Shown here piece by piece: positions 1 to 6,882 of a stretch of DNA of 34,869 nt. The notes beneath the pieces are model-generated. The model was not told where the DNA came from. It was given only the letters and a program-made list of their open reading frames with translations, and made no database searches. Position numbers and translations under genes: made by a program. Position 1 is the stretch's first letter, and each line of letters begins with the position of its first letter. The DNA is from Patescibacteria group bacterium (GTDB taxonomy: Bacteria > Patescibacteriota > Minisyncoccia > UBA6257 > 2-01-FULL-56-20), in NCBI GenBank assembly GCA_028865305.1, contig JAGWKM010000012.1:1-34869 (forward strand), given 5' to 3'.

Positions 1-29
1 CTTGCAATTTTATTGCGAAAAAATTGCTG
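1..29. repeat. Left copy of 29-bp direct repeat (tRNA-Gln 3' flank)
   Basis: These 29 bases are identical to 2014-2042. In the right copy they are the last two acceptor-stem bases of tRNA-Gln, its discriminator and the hairpin just downstream of it. The left copy is not followed by a tRNA body. Together the two copies bracket the restriction-modification cassette, as target-site or att-like repeats would. The window begins at the first base of the repeat, so the true left end may lie outside. Confidence 0.75.
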
Positions 30-135
30 TGAAAGTGGAATGACGTGGGAACCGCCTTAACTATGGCCATTGCTTAGAAATTGCTACTAGAAAATCTCAA
101 AAAAGTGAGTACAATTAAGTTAAATTAGCGTTCCC

Positions 136-945
136 ATGAGCCAGTCCACTACCACAAAAACCCGTGCCGTTACTCGTAATAAAAAAGCATCCAAGATGCC
201 AAAGTTTCCTAACGATTTTGTCAATAAAATTGTTTGCGGCGATGCGGTCAAGATTATGAAACAGATGCCGGACGGCTCGATAGATCTGATTGTTACTTCG
301 CCGCCATACAATCTCAAAAATTCTACGGGGAATGGCATGAAAGATGGCCGTGGCGGAAAATGGGCTAATGCTGCACTCCAAAATGGTTACTCGCACCATG
401 ATGATTGTATGCCACATGATGAATACGTGAAATGGCAACGCGATTGTCTTGTCGAAATGCTGCGCCTTATCCCGGAGGATGGTGCGATTTTTTACAACCA
501 TAAATGGCGTGTGCAAGGCGGCTTACTTCAGGATCGGCAAGATATAGTAGCTGGCTTTCCCGTCCGACAGATTATCATTTGGCGACGCAAGGGTGGTCTT
601 AATTTTAATGCTGGGTATTTTTTGCCCACGTATGAGGTAATCTACCTTATCGCCAAACCGGAATTTAAACTTATACCAAAGGCAAACGCGCACGGTGATA
701 TTTGGGAATTCACGCAAGAAATGAACAATGAGCACCCCGCCGCGTTTCCAGTTAATCTTATTGACCGAATTGTATCTTCTACAAATGCAAAAATTGTTTT
801 AGATCCCTTTATGGGATCAGGGACGACGGCGATTGCAGCGATAAATCACGATCGGAATTATGTCGGGATCGAACTTTCGCCGGAGTATTGTGAAATGGCC
901 GAAAAACGAATCAAAAAACATAAAGCGCAGGCCAAGCTTTTATAA
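136..945 (+). CDS. Beta-class site-specific DNA methyltransferase of an R-M system
   Basis: This 269-aa protein is a DNA (N4-cytosine or N6-adenine) methyltransferase of the N-4/N-6 family. The catalytic motif IV TSPPY is at residues 54-58 and the AdoMet-binding motif I DPFMGSGTT is at 223-231. The order catalytic motif first, AdoMet motif last, defines the beta class. It would methylate the site cut by the nuclease encoded 4 nt downstream. Because MvaI/BcnI-type nucleases are usually paired with m4C enzymes, m4C is the likelier product, but the sequence does not settle this. The N-terminal 20 residues are basic and poorly conserved in appearance. No clear Shine-Dalgarno site precedes the ATG. 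Codon use looks more AT-rich than in most of the window, which would fit acquisition by transfer. Confidence 0.93.
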   Translation: MSQSTTTKTRAVTRNKKASKMPKFPNDFVNKIVCGDAVKIMKQMPDGSIDLIVTSPPYNLKNSTGNGMKDGRGGKWANAALQNGYSHHDDCMPHDEYVKWQRDCLVEMLRLIPEDGAIFYNHKWRVQGGLLQDRQDIVAGFPVRQIIIWRRKGGLNFNAGYFLPTYEVIYLIAKPEFKLIPKANAHGDIWEFTQEMNNEHPAAFPVNLIDRIVSSTNAKIVLDPFMGSGTTAIAAINHDRNYVGIELSPEYCEMAEKRIKKHKAQAKLL

Positions 946-949
946 TGCC

Positions 950-1747
950 ATGCCGAAAAAGCCCGTTGTTTATACTAAACCTGCTTTAATCAAAAAACTG
1001 AAAGCGATAGCCGCGATGGGTTGGATTCCAAATGCGCGACGCGGCAATCATGGTGGTATTGGAAACTCGCTTGAAGATTTACTTGGTATTAAGGAAAACA
1101 ACTTGCCGATTCCGAACGCCGCAGAATGGGAATTAAAAGCGCAACGCATTAATTCATCGTCGCTATGCACGCTATTCCACACCGAACCATCGCCGCGCGC
1201 CATTCGTTTTGTTCCGGCCGTGCTGCTGCCAAAATATGGATGGGGCCACCAAGAAGCTGGTAAGAAATATCCGAAAACTGAGATGAGCTTCCGGCAAACG
1301 ATTCATGGATTGTCGAGGAGCGATCGCGGTTTTATGGTGAAAATCGATCGCACGGAAAAGAAGGTGCTTATTTCATTCGACGCCACAAGCGTCGACGTAC
1401 GCCATAAGAAATGGCTTAAGGCAGTTGAAAAACGCATCGGTTTGGGCGAACTGAATCCGCAACCGTATTGGGGTTTCGATGATCTTGAGCATATCGCCGG
1501 AACTAAACTTTTAAATGCCTTTTATGTTCAAGCCGATGTTAAGCTTGTGCGTGGTAAAGAATATTACCATTACAGCAAGATAATGATGTTGCAGAAATTC
1601 AGCTTTGATGGATTTTTAAAAGCTATCGAGGAAGCAAAAGTGTTGGTAGATTTCGACGCTCGTAGTGGGCATAACCACGGTACAAAATTTAGAATGAGGC
1701 AGGACTGTTTGCCGACGTTATACGATAAAAAGACGATAATTTTATAA
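950..1747 (+). CDS. MvaI/BcnI-family type II restriction endonuclease
   Basis: This 265-aa protein resembles the MvaI/BcnI nuclease family, which act as monomers on CCWGG or CCSGG sites. The family-like stretch GNSLEDLLGI (residues 38-47) contains the conserved Glu42, and EWELK (59-63) gives the E-x-K part of a PD-(D/E)xK active site (Glu61, Lys63). The residue five before Glu61 is Asn56, where an Asp might be expected. The open frame extends upstream to 860 inside the methyltransferase, but the ATG at 950, just after the methyltransferase stop, gives the family-like length. The two genes form a compact operon ending at the hairpin at 1783-1846. Recognition sequence cannot be read from the protein alone. 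Confidence 0.87.
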   Translation: MPKKPVVYTKPALIKKLKAIAAMGWIPNARRGNHGGIGNSLEDLLGIKENNLPIPNAAEWELKAQRINSSSLCTLFHTEPSPRAIRFVPAVLLPKYGWGHQEAGKKYPKTEMSFRQTIHGLSRSDRGFMVKIDRTEKKVLISFDATSVDVRHKKWLKAVEKRIGLGELNPQPYWGFDDLEHIAGTKLLNAFYVQADVKLVRGKEYYHYSKIMMLQKFSFDGFLKAIEEAKVLVDFDARSGHNHGTKFRMRQDCLPTLYDKKTIIL

Positions 1748-1782
1748 GATAGACTACTGGTAACACTGGTACCTCTTCCGGC

Positions 1783-1846
1783 AAAATTAGCTTGTGCGGT
1801 AATGCGCCCAAGCGGTCAAGGCGCACGGAACGACAAGCTGATTTTT
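1783..1846 (+). terminator. Long branched hairpin terminator of the R-M operon
   Basis: Outer arms at 1783-1795 and 1833-1845 pair over 13 positions (one G-T). An inner hairpin TGCGCC/GGCGCA sits at 1803-1808 and 1820-1825. The descending arm ends in a T run (1842-1846). This fits a terminator for the R-M operon, although the large internal loop is unusual for a simple intrinsic terminator. Confidence 0.65.
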
Positions 1847-1880
1847 ACTCCGAAGCGCGAAAAATATATTTCTTCAAACT

Positions 1881-2014
1881 CGGGGCTTGGATTCGAACAA
1901 AATTCGCCACAAAATTGTGGCGAATTTTTTGGAAACCCACGGTTTCCAAGGCCTTCCTACACGGGGAACCGGAGCCGGTTCCCCGGCCCCCTCCGGCGTT
2001 CGAATCCAAGCCCC
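1881..2014. repeat. Palindromic module bounded by inverted copies of the tRNA-Gln T-arm
   Basis: The segment starts with CGGGGCTTGGATTCGAAC (1881-1898) and ends with the reverse complement of its last 17 bases (1998-2014). The same string is the T-arm and acceptor 3' half of the intact tRNA-Gln at 2043-2060. Between the arms are perfect stem-loops at 1899-1910/1917-1928 (12 bp), 1931-1937/1941-1947 (7 bp) and 1963-1970/1977-1984 (8 bp, extendable to 10). There is no convincing coding potential: open frames here are by-products of the repeats. Together with the R-M terminator this accounts for most of the 1748-2264 gap. Confidence 0.8.
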
Positions 2015-2042
2015 TTGCAATTTTATTGCGAAAAAATTGCTG
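2014..2042. repeat. Right copy of 29-bp direct repeat, tRNA-Gln terminator hairpin
   Basis: Identical to bases 1-29. Read on the minus strand it is the end of tRNA-Gln followed by a hairpin with arms GCAATTTT (2017-2024) and AAAATTGC (2033-2040) and a T run, so it can serve as the tRNA terminator. The copy is embedded between two opposed copies of the tRNA T-arm. Confidence 0.75.
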
Positions 2043-2110
2043 CGGGGCTTGGATTCGAACCAAGATAAACGGCTCCAAAGGCCGCGGTCCTACCATTAGA
2101 CGACCCCGCA
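2040..2110 (-). tRNA. tRNA-Gln (anticodon TTG)
   Basis: The minus strand folds as a cloverleaf. The acceptor is TGCGGGG/CCCCGCA and the D-arm contains the AATGGTAGG loop. The anticodon stem GCGGC/GCCGT encloses the loop CTTTGGA, giving anticodon TTG, and the T-arm is CTTGG-TTCGAAT-CCAAG. The discriminator base is G, as expected for Gln. The next bases are CAA, so CCA is not encoded and must be added after transcription. The 3' end lies in the 29-bp repeat that is duplicated at the window start, which suggests the gene served as an integration target. Confidence 0.93.
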
Positions 2111-2191
2111 ATTCAGATGATAAATGGAGCAGGAAGGATGGAGAATGGAAATTCAACCAACTCTTGTTTCATATTTTCATCATGAATCTTG

Positions 2192-2204
2192 TATAATGTA
2201 TAAT
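2192..2204 (+). promoter_or_regulatory. Tandem TATAAT boxes upstream of the superoxide dismutase gene
   Basis: Two perfect TATAAT hexamers lie at 2192-2197 and 2199-2204. The -35 candidates (TTCATA at 2168, TTCATC at 2176) are poor. Transcription from here would give a leader of about 60 nt before the dismutase start at 2265. No Shine-Dalgarno site is visible in that leader. Confidence 0.4.
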
Positions 2205-2264
2205 AAAACAACAATAGTCGCAAATAAACTTTGAATTCCGGCCGGGTGGCTCGGATGATATAAA

Positions 2265-2885
2265 ATGAAATACGAATTGCCCAAACTTCCTTACGCTTAC
2301 GACGCCCTGGAGCCCTACATCGACGCGAAGACGATGGAAATCCACCATACGAAGCACCATCAGACGTACGTAAACAAACTGAATGAGGCGCTTGAGAAAC
2401 ATCCGGAAATCGCCGACCATTCGCTTGAAAAATTACTGCGCGAAATCGATTCTGTTCCGCCGGATATCCGCACCGCCGTCCGCAACCATGGCGGGGGAAA
2501 CGCGAACCACGCTTTCTTTTGGACGATCATGGGACTGAATGCCGGGGGAGAGGCGGCGGGCAAGGTTGCTGATGCGATCCGCGAATCGTTCGGCGACTTC
2601 GCCAAGTTCAAGGACGAATTCACGAAAGCGGCCGCCGGCGTTTTCGGTTCCGGCTGGACATGGCTTACGCTTGACGGCGAGAATAAGCTGAAGCTCATTA
2701 CGACGCCGAATCAGGACAGCCCGCTGATGCAGAATCTGAAGCCGGTGCTCGGTATCGATCTTTGGGAACACGCGTACTATCTGAAGCATACGTCTGACCG
2801 TCCGGGGTATATAGCGGATTGGTGGAACGTGGTGGATTGGAAAGCGGTGGATGCGGGATACCAAAATTTGATTGCGGCGAAATAG
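2265..2885 (+). CDS. Superoxide dismutase, Fe/Mn family (Mn-type signature)
   Basis: This 206-aa cytoplasmic enzyme would convert superoxide to peroxide and oxygen. The four metal ligands are in place: His27 (IHHTKHH), His82 (NANHAFFW), Asp165 and His169 (DLWEHAYY). Gly residues before His82 and the Gln in PNQD (Gln150) match the Mn-type pattern rather than the Fe-type one, so Mn or cambialistic use is likely. The length is standard and no signal peptide is present. The gene stands alone and converges with fmt, whose stop lies 17 nt beyond. The start codon follows directly on GATATAAA without a ribosome binding site. Confidence 0.96.
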   Translation: MKYELPKLPYAYDALEPYIDAKTMEIHHTKHHQTYVNKLNEALEKHPEIADHSLEKLLREIDSVPPDIRTAVRNHGGGNANHAFFWTIMGLNAGGEAAGKVADAIRESFGDFAKFKDEFTKAAAGVFGSGWTWLTLDGENKLKLITTPNQDSPLMQNLKPVLGIDLWEHAYYLKHTSDRPGYIADWWNVVDWKAVDAGYQNLIAAK

Positions 2886-2901
2886 GCGGCGTTTCGTTTT
2901 T

Positions 2902-3780
2902 TTATTTCACCTCCTTCGGTTTTTCCCCTTCCTTTTGGATTTTTCTGAGCCGCAGCGTGCCGTTTGTTACTTCCGCTTCAAGCAGTTTTATCCGTTTGCC
3001 GTCCCGGATAGTCCAAACTCCCGGATCGGGATTCAACCCGCGGATCCGGCGGTCGGCCATCGCTGTTTTTTCCGCATCGCCGCGCGCGGCGGCTTCCAGG
3101 TCTTCCGGCGAAATGAAGCCGTCCTGGGTCGTGAATTTCCGCGTGAAGGTTGCCTGCGCCTCATCCTGCGGCTGCGGCGTTATTTTGCCTTCCATGAATT
3201 CCGGCAGGATTTCGGCCAGGAGCTCCGCGCCGAGATTCGCGAGTGCGTCGTGCAGTTCGGGATAGGCCGTTTTGGCCATCGGCCACGGGCCGTTCGCCGT
3301 TCCCAATGTCCGCGTCGCGAGCATTGGCCCGTGGTCCATTTTTTCATCCATCAAATACAGCGTGACGCCGGTTTCTTTTTCGCCGTTCAAGATCGCCGAT
3401 TGGATGGGGGACGCGCCGCGCAGTTTCGGCAGGAGCGAAGGATGTACGCCGATCGCGCCGAGCCGCGGAATTTCAAGTACGGCTTTCGGGATTATTTTTG
3501 CGTAAGCGGCCACGACGAAAAAGTCCGGGCGCAGTGATTTCAGCGTTTCAACCAATTCCGCGTCCAGTTTTTCCGGCTGGAGTATCTGGATCTTTGCTTC
3601 CGGTCCTGTGCCTTCCGCCTTCGTGACCAATTCCTTCGTTGCCGGCGCCGTCAAAATCTTTTTCCGCCCTACCGGCTGGTCCGGATTGCACACCAAAGCC
3701 GCCGGAGGAAAGCCGGCGTCAAGCAGCTTTTGCAAAATGATTTCAGCAAAGCGGGGAGAGCCGAAGAAGATGTAGTTCAT
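2902..3780 (-). CDS. fmt: Methionyl-tRNA formyltransferase
   Basis: This 292-aa enzyme formylates initiator Met-tRNA using 10-formyl-THF. The N-terminal catalytic domain carries the SLLP loop in VHPSLLPKLRGASPIQ and the conserved MDHGPM with the catalytic Asp149. The C-terminal tRNA-binding barrel follows from about residue 200 (RGLNPDPGVW). His113 corresponds to E. coli His108, but the conserved Asn two residues before it (E. coli Asn106) is Gly111 here. The gene precedes def on the same strand order (def, then the repeat spacer, then fmt), consistent with the common def/fmt pairing. The protein is slightly shorter than the typical 310 aa. Confidence 0.95.
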   Translation of the reverse strand: MNYIFFGSPRFAEIILQKLLDAGFPPAALVCNPDQPVGRKKILTAPATKELVTKAEGTGPEAKIQILQPEKLDAELVETLKSLRPDFFVVAAYAKIIPKAVLEIPRLGAIGVHPSLLPKLRGASPIQSAILNGEKETGVTLYLMDEKMDHGPMLATRTLGTANGPWPMAKTAYPELHDALANLGAELLAEILPEFMEGKITPQPQDEAQATFTRKFTTQDGFISPEDLEAAARGDAEKTAMADRRIRGLNPDPGVWTIRDGKRIKLLEAEVTNGTLRLRKIQKEGEKPKEVK

Positions 3781-3931
3781 TTAAATGTCTAATGTCTAAT
3801 TAATAATTAATAACGAATGTCGAATGATAAATTTTCAACGGACATTCTGGCATTAGGCATTCGCTATTAATTAGACATTATTAATTAGTCATTCATAAAC
3901 CCTGGATTCCGGGTCGGCTCGGGATGACAAT
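3781..3931. repeat. Spacer of AT-rich word repeats and a REP-like tail
   Basis: This 151-bp spacer between fmt and def is built from short repeated words (AATGTCTAAT, TAATTAATAA, CGAATG) on the left and their inverted forms on the right (GACATTATTAATTAG, ATTCGCTATTAATTAG), so it can fold on itself. Its right end, CCTGGATTCCGGGTC followed by GGGATGACA, resembles dispersed REP-like elements. No gene is visible. Confidence 0.6.
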
Positions 3932-4432
3932 TTATTTTTCTTTTTCCGCTTCGAACACCTTCTTCGCCCGGTCTAAAAACAGTTTCCCGTTCAAATGGTC
4001 TGTTTCGTGCTGGAACACCCTTGCGAGCAATCCCCATGCTTTAATTTTGATCGCTTTGCCGTTTTTATCGAAACCGCTCAAGGTCAGCCGCTCCGAGCGC
4101 GCTACTTCGCCCCATTTTCCCGGTACGCTCAAGCAACCTTCTTCCGCCTCGGTAAGTTCCTCGCTTCTTTTCTCGATCTTCGGATTAAAAACGGCGTAAA
4201 ATTTATTGCCGCCATCGCCGTCCGGCACCTCCGCGACGAACATATTCAGGTTGAGTCCGATCTGGTTCGCTGAGAGTCCGATGCCGTTTGCCTCGCGCAT
4301 GATGCGCCGCATATTGGAAAGGAGCGCCGTAATCTGCTTCCGGTCGTATTTTTTGAAATCAAAATCCGCGGTTTTTTCCCTTAGGAATTTATGTTCTTTC
4401 TTGTTATCAATGATGAGGATGTTGTTCAGCAT
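3932..4432 (-). CDS. def: Peptide deformylase
   Basis: This 166-aa metalloenzyme removes the formyl group from nascent N-terminal Met. All three family motifs are present: GIGLSANQIG (50-59), EGCLS with metal ligand Cys100 (98-102), and HETDH (142-146) with ligands His142 and His146 and catalytic Glu143. The start overlaps the end of the upstream small gene by 26 nt, so the two are probably co-transcribed and translationally coupled. fmt lies further downstream on the same strand, which completes the formylation/deformylation pair. Confidence 0.96.
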   Translation of the reverse strand: MLNNILIIDNKKEHKFLREKTADFDFKKYDRKQITALLSNMRRIMREANGIGLSANQIGLNLNMFVAEVPDGDGGNKFYAVFNPKIEKRSEELTEAEEGCLSVPGKWGEVARSERLTLSGFDKNGKAIKIKAWGLLARVFQHETDHLNGKLFLDRAKKVFEAEKEK

Positions 4433-4679
4433 TTTGGATTACGCTCATGAAATACGCTCCTTTATTTTTTACTTCCTTCCGTTCGGCAACCGCTTTTGCC
4501 GCCTGCAGCAATTTTTCGCTGTCGCCTTCCTTCGCGAGCTTTATATAGAGCGCCTTGTGTTTTCGGTCTTTCAGGATGTCCGCGATCTCGAGTCCTATAA
4601 GCTGAAACTTGCGGTAAACCTTGGATTCTTCGCTTCTTTTGGCCAGCTTTTCCGCATATTTTTCCTTCATTCCGGCCAT
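4407..4679 (-). CDS. Small basic/charged protein of unknown function upstream of def
   Basis: This 90-aa cytoplasmic protein has many Lys, Glu and Ala and is probably largely helical. No family is recognised. It overlaps def by 26 nt and shares its promoter. TAAGAT at 4686-4691 lies 6 nt before the ATG, matching the leaderless pattern of this genome. Its tight link to def suggests a role around the ribosome or nascent chain, but that is only contextual. The C-terminus (AEQHPHH) overlaps the def start. Confidence 0.75.
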   Translation of the reverse strand: MAGMKEKYAEKLAKRSEESKVYRKFQLIGLEIADILKDRKHKALYIKLAKEGDSEKLLQAAKAVAERKEVKNKGAYFMSVIQNAEQHPHH

Positions 4680-4707
4680 GATTTCATCTTATCCAATTTT
4701 AACGAAA

Positions 4708-4716
4708 TTATCCACA
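4708..4716 (+). promoter_or_regulatory. Perfect DnaA-box sequence
   Basis: TTATCCACA matches the consensus DnaA box exactly. It is flanked by weaker look-alikes TTATCCAAT (about 4689) and TTAACCCACA (about 4718), all in the gap between divergent genes. An extended -10 TGATAAAAT follows at 4736-4744. With a single perfect box this may be a DnaA-regulated promoter or chance. No dnaA or dnaN is nearby to support an origin. Confidence 0.3.
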
Positions 4717-4923
4717 GTTAACCCACAGCCCCTTGTGATAAAATTCAGGTTATAGGCAGATTGCAGTCACTGGACCGTTCCATCGCCCGTGTTTTCCGTT
4801 TGTCGGCGGGCCCCTTAAAGAAACAAGGAACAAGAGACATGGAATAAGGAGAAGGATCCTTGCTCCCCGTCCCTTACTCCCAATTTCCCGGAAAGGGCAG
4901 GGAAATGGCGATGGTTCGGGCGC

Positions 4924-6213
4924 ATGGCGTGTTTGCCGCGTATCCACATGCCTCGAAGGACCAAAACCAGGCGCAAGCCGCAAAGTGCAAGACGCAAGCC
5001 GATTACGAAACGCAAAAAAACGAAACGTAAGGTTTCAAGCGTCAAACGGAGGACGGTTTCAAAACCGAAAAAGAAAAATATCAAGCGGCTGTCATTGCGG
5101 CAATCGCTTCTTCGGCATATAAGGACGCGCCGACGTGCCGCTCCCGCCGTTTTCAAATTTAAGGAGCCGCCGCTCCATAAGCACGAATCGAATCCGATCA
5201 TCGAACCGCGCGAGGGGAACTGGTGGGAAATGAAGGCAACTTTCAATCCGGGCGCCGTCTTTGCCGATAACCGCGTGCACCTTTTATACCGCGCGATCGG
5301 CGGAAATGATGTTTCCGTACTTGGTTACGCATCGAGCGATAACGGCATTACGGTCACCGAGCGATTGGATGAGCCGGCGTTCGTGCCGATCGTCAAGAAA
5401 AAACCGGTAAGCCCGTATCCGACGCCGCGGATCGATTACCTTTCCGGCGGCGGCTGGAATGGCGGCTGCGAAGACCCGCGGCTTACCTTGATCGATGACC
5501 GCGTCTATCTGACGTATACCGCTTTCGACGGCTGGGGTTCCATCCGCATTGCGCTCTCGTCGATCGGTCGTGATGATTTTTTGGCAAAACGGTGGAAATG
5601 GAAAAATGCGATGCTTATTTCGCCGCCGGGCGAAGTGCATAAGAATTGGGTATTGTTTCCGGAAAAAATCAACGGCAAGTTCGCGATCCTTACAAGCATC
5701 TCGCCGGAAATCATGATTGAGTACGTGGACGATCTGAATGAATTTGAACGGGATGACCGTTTTATCCGGAGCCATTACGATCGCCATGCGAATACGAAAA
5801 GCTGGGACAGCTGGGTGCGGGGCGCCGGACCGCCGCCGATCAAAACCAAGCTCGGCTGGCTGCTTTTCTATCATGCCATGGACACGCGCGATCCGAACCG
5901 TTACAAACTCGGCGCGATGGTTCTCGACGGAAGCGACCCGACGAAAATCTTATACCGGACACGGGCGCCGATCTTGGAACCCGACGAATGGTATGAAAAT
6001 ACCGGATGGAAATCGGGCGTCGTTTATTCCTGCGGCGCAGTCGTGAAGGACGGCACACTTTTTGTTTATTACGGCGGCGCGGATTCCGTGTCCTGCGTCG
6101 CCATGGCGGATTTGGACAAGTTTTTGGATGAGCTCAAACAGCATGGCGTTCCGAAACTTATTGCGCAGCCGAGACCGGGACGCGGGGTTGATTTACGGAC
6201 GGGTTCAGTATGA
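4924..6213 (+). CDS. GH130 family glycosidase/phosphorylase with a long basic N-terminal tail
   Basis: This protein (429 aa from 4924; an ATG at 4948 would give 421) has two parts. Residues 9-72 are an extremely Lys/Arg-rich low-complexity tail. From about residue 85 it is a five-bladed beta-propeller of glycoside hydrolase family 130, whose members act on beta-mannosides, usually by phosphorolysis. The family motif GCEDPR with the proposed catalytic Asp is at 181-186. The region LFPEKINGKF is conserved, but the LHR triplet that follows it in typical phosphorylases is replaced by LTS, so phosphate use is uncertain. No signal peptide is seen. The tail may bind nucleic acid or polyanions. A tandem GH130 protein lies downstream, suggesting a mannoside-processing region. 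Confidence 0.88.
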   Translation: MACLPRIHMPRRTKTRRKPQSARRKPITKRKKTKRKVSSVKRRTVSKPKKKNIKRLSLRQSLLRHIRTRRRAAPAVFKFKEPPLHKHESNPIIEPREGNWWEMKATFNPGAVFADNRVHLLYRAIGGNDVSVLGYASSDNGITVTERLDEPAFVPIVKKKPVSPYPTPRIDYLSGGGWNGGCEDPRLTLIDDRVYLTYTAFDGWGSIRIALSSIGRDDFLAKRWKWKNAMLISPPGEVHKNWVLFPEKINGKFAILTSISPEIMIEYVDDLNEFERDDRFIRSHYDRHANTKSWDSWVRGAGPPPIKTKLGWLLFYHAMDTRDPNRYKLGAMVLDGSDPTKILYRTRAPILEPDEWYENTGWKSGVVYSCGAVVKDGTLFVYYGGADSVSCVAMADLDKFLDELKQHGVPKLIAQPRPGRGVDLRTGSV

Positions 6214-6300
6214 AGATACCCCGCCCTCACGGACGGGGTATCTTCTCCCTCTTCGCCGCCCCGGAGGGGCGGCGTCCCACCGGCCAAAGCGCCGGCGGGA
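6213..6300. terminator. Three tandem GC-rich hairpins after the GH130 gene
   Basis: Perfect arms lie at 6213-6223/6234-6244 (11 bp) and 6255-6262/6266-6273 (8 bp). A third, interrupted pair lies at 6275-6284/6291-6300. The first starts at the stop codon of the GH130 gene and is followed by a pyrimidine stretch rather than a pure T run. Transcription termination or mRNA 3'-end protection is likely. Confidence 0.6.
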
Positions 6301-6348
6301 CCAAACTTCATCCACACACCTTATGGGTGCGGTTTTAAGTTTGGAGAG

Positions 6349-6357
6349 TGATAAAAC
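6349..6357 (+). promoter_or_regulatory. Extended -10 promoter of the small exported protein
   Basis: TGATAAAAC fits the extended -10 pattern TGnTANAAN. It would start transcription near 6364 and leave a leader of about 23 nt that contains the GGAGG ribosome binding site before 6387. Confidence 0.45.
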
Positions 6358-6386
6358 TAGGTTAGTAGATTATCCTGGAGGGACCC

Positions 6387-6830
6387 ATGAAAGCAGCGGC
6401 TGTTTTGTTTTTTGCGCCCGTGATGGTCTTGGCGGCGGGACCCGAGAAGTCAGTGCATCAATGTGCACTGGGAGCGGTCATTTGGCATGATGCGAGCGGC
6501 TATCGGAAAGACCTGACGGATCTTGATCGGTATACGCCGCATGAGCTCATGGAAAGCTGGCGGACCTACACCTTCGGCTGCATCGAGGTCGGGACGGACA
6601 ATATCCTGGTCATCCAGGAGTTCGGCGGCAGCGATGAGGGGTTAAAACCGTCCGATTTTGCCGTCATTCCGAAGGAATGGGTCGAGGGCATCAAGCTTTT
6701 TACGCAGGATTCCGATGGCACCGGCAAGGTGAGGCCGTTCGGAATGTCATTTGTCCGCAAAGACGGCGAACAACCCCGACTGGTTAGCGGGAAGAAAAAG
6801 GTAACGCGGTACAAGCCTTTCGTTCCCTAG
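6387..6830 (+). CDS. Small exported protein of unknown function
   Basis: This 147-aa protein begins with a typical signal peptide (MKAAAVLFFAPVMVLAAG, cleavage likely after the LAA) and has two cysteines (Cys27 and Cys65) in the mature part that could pair. No family is recognised. A strong Shine-Dalgarno GGAGG lies about 8 nt before the ATG, which is unlike most genes in this window, where starts sit directly behind -10 boxes. It lies between the two GH130 genes but has its own promoter and terminator. Both features are compatible with a horizontally acquired gene. Confidence 0.8.
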   Translation: MKAAAVLFFAPVMVLAAGPEKSVHQCALGAVIWHDASGYRKDLTDLDRYTPHELMESWRTYTFGCIEVGTDNILVIQEFGGSDEGLKPSDFAVIPKEWVEGIKLFTQDSDGTGKVRPFGMSFVRKDGEQPRLVSGKKKVTRYKPFVP

Positions 6831-6840
6831 GCAGAAAGCG

Positions 6841-6866
6841 GCGCACCATGACGGTGTGCTTTTTTT
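6841..6866 (+). terminator. Intrinsic terminator
   Basis: GCGCACC pairs with GGTGTGC across a 5-nt loop and is followed by seven T residues. It ends the small exported-protein gene. Confidence 0.85.
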
Positions 6867-6882
6867 GTCGTAAAATAAAGAT

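Noticed and set aside
860-949. Earlier start of the restriction nuclease inside the methyltransferase gene
   Set aside because: The ATG at 950 directly follows the methyltransferase stop and gives the family-like N-terminus.
1-2110. Integrase, transposase or integron attC sites for the R-M cassette
   Set aside because: No recombinase frame is present and the hairpins lack the attC end consensus; only the direct repeat supports mobility.
1792-2196. Open frames of 60-134 codons across the tRNA-Gln region
   Set aside because: They run through the tRNA, its repeat copies and hairpins on both strands; their length is a by-product of the palindromic repeats.
4761-4847. 28-codon TTG-start frame behind TTATAG/TAAAAT boxes
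   Set aside because: It fits the leaderless spacing, but the end is made of simple-repeat words and nothing else supports coding.
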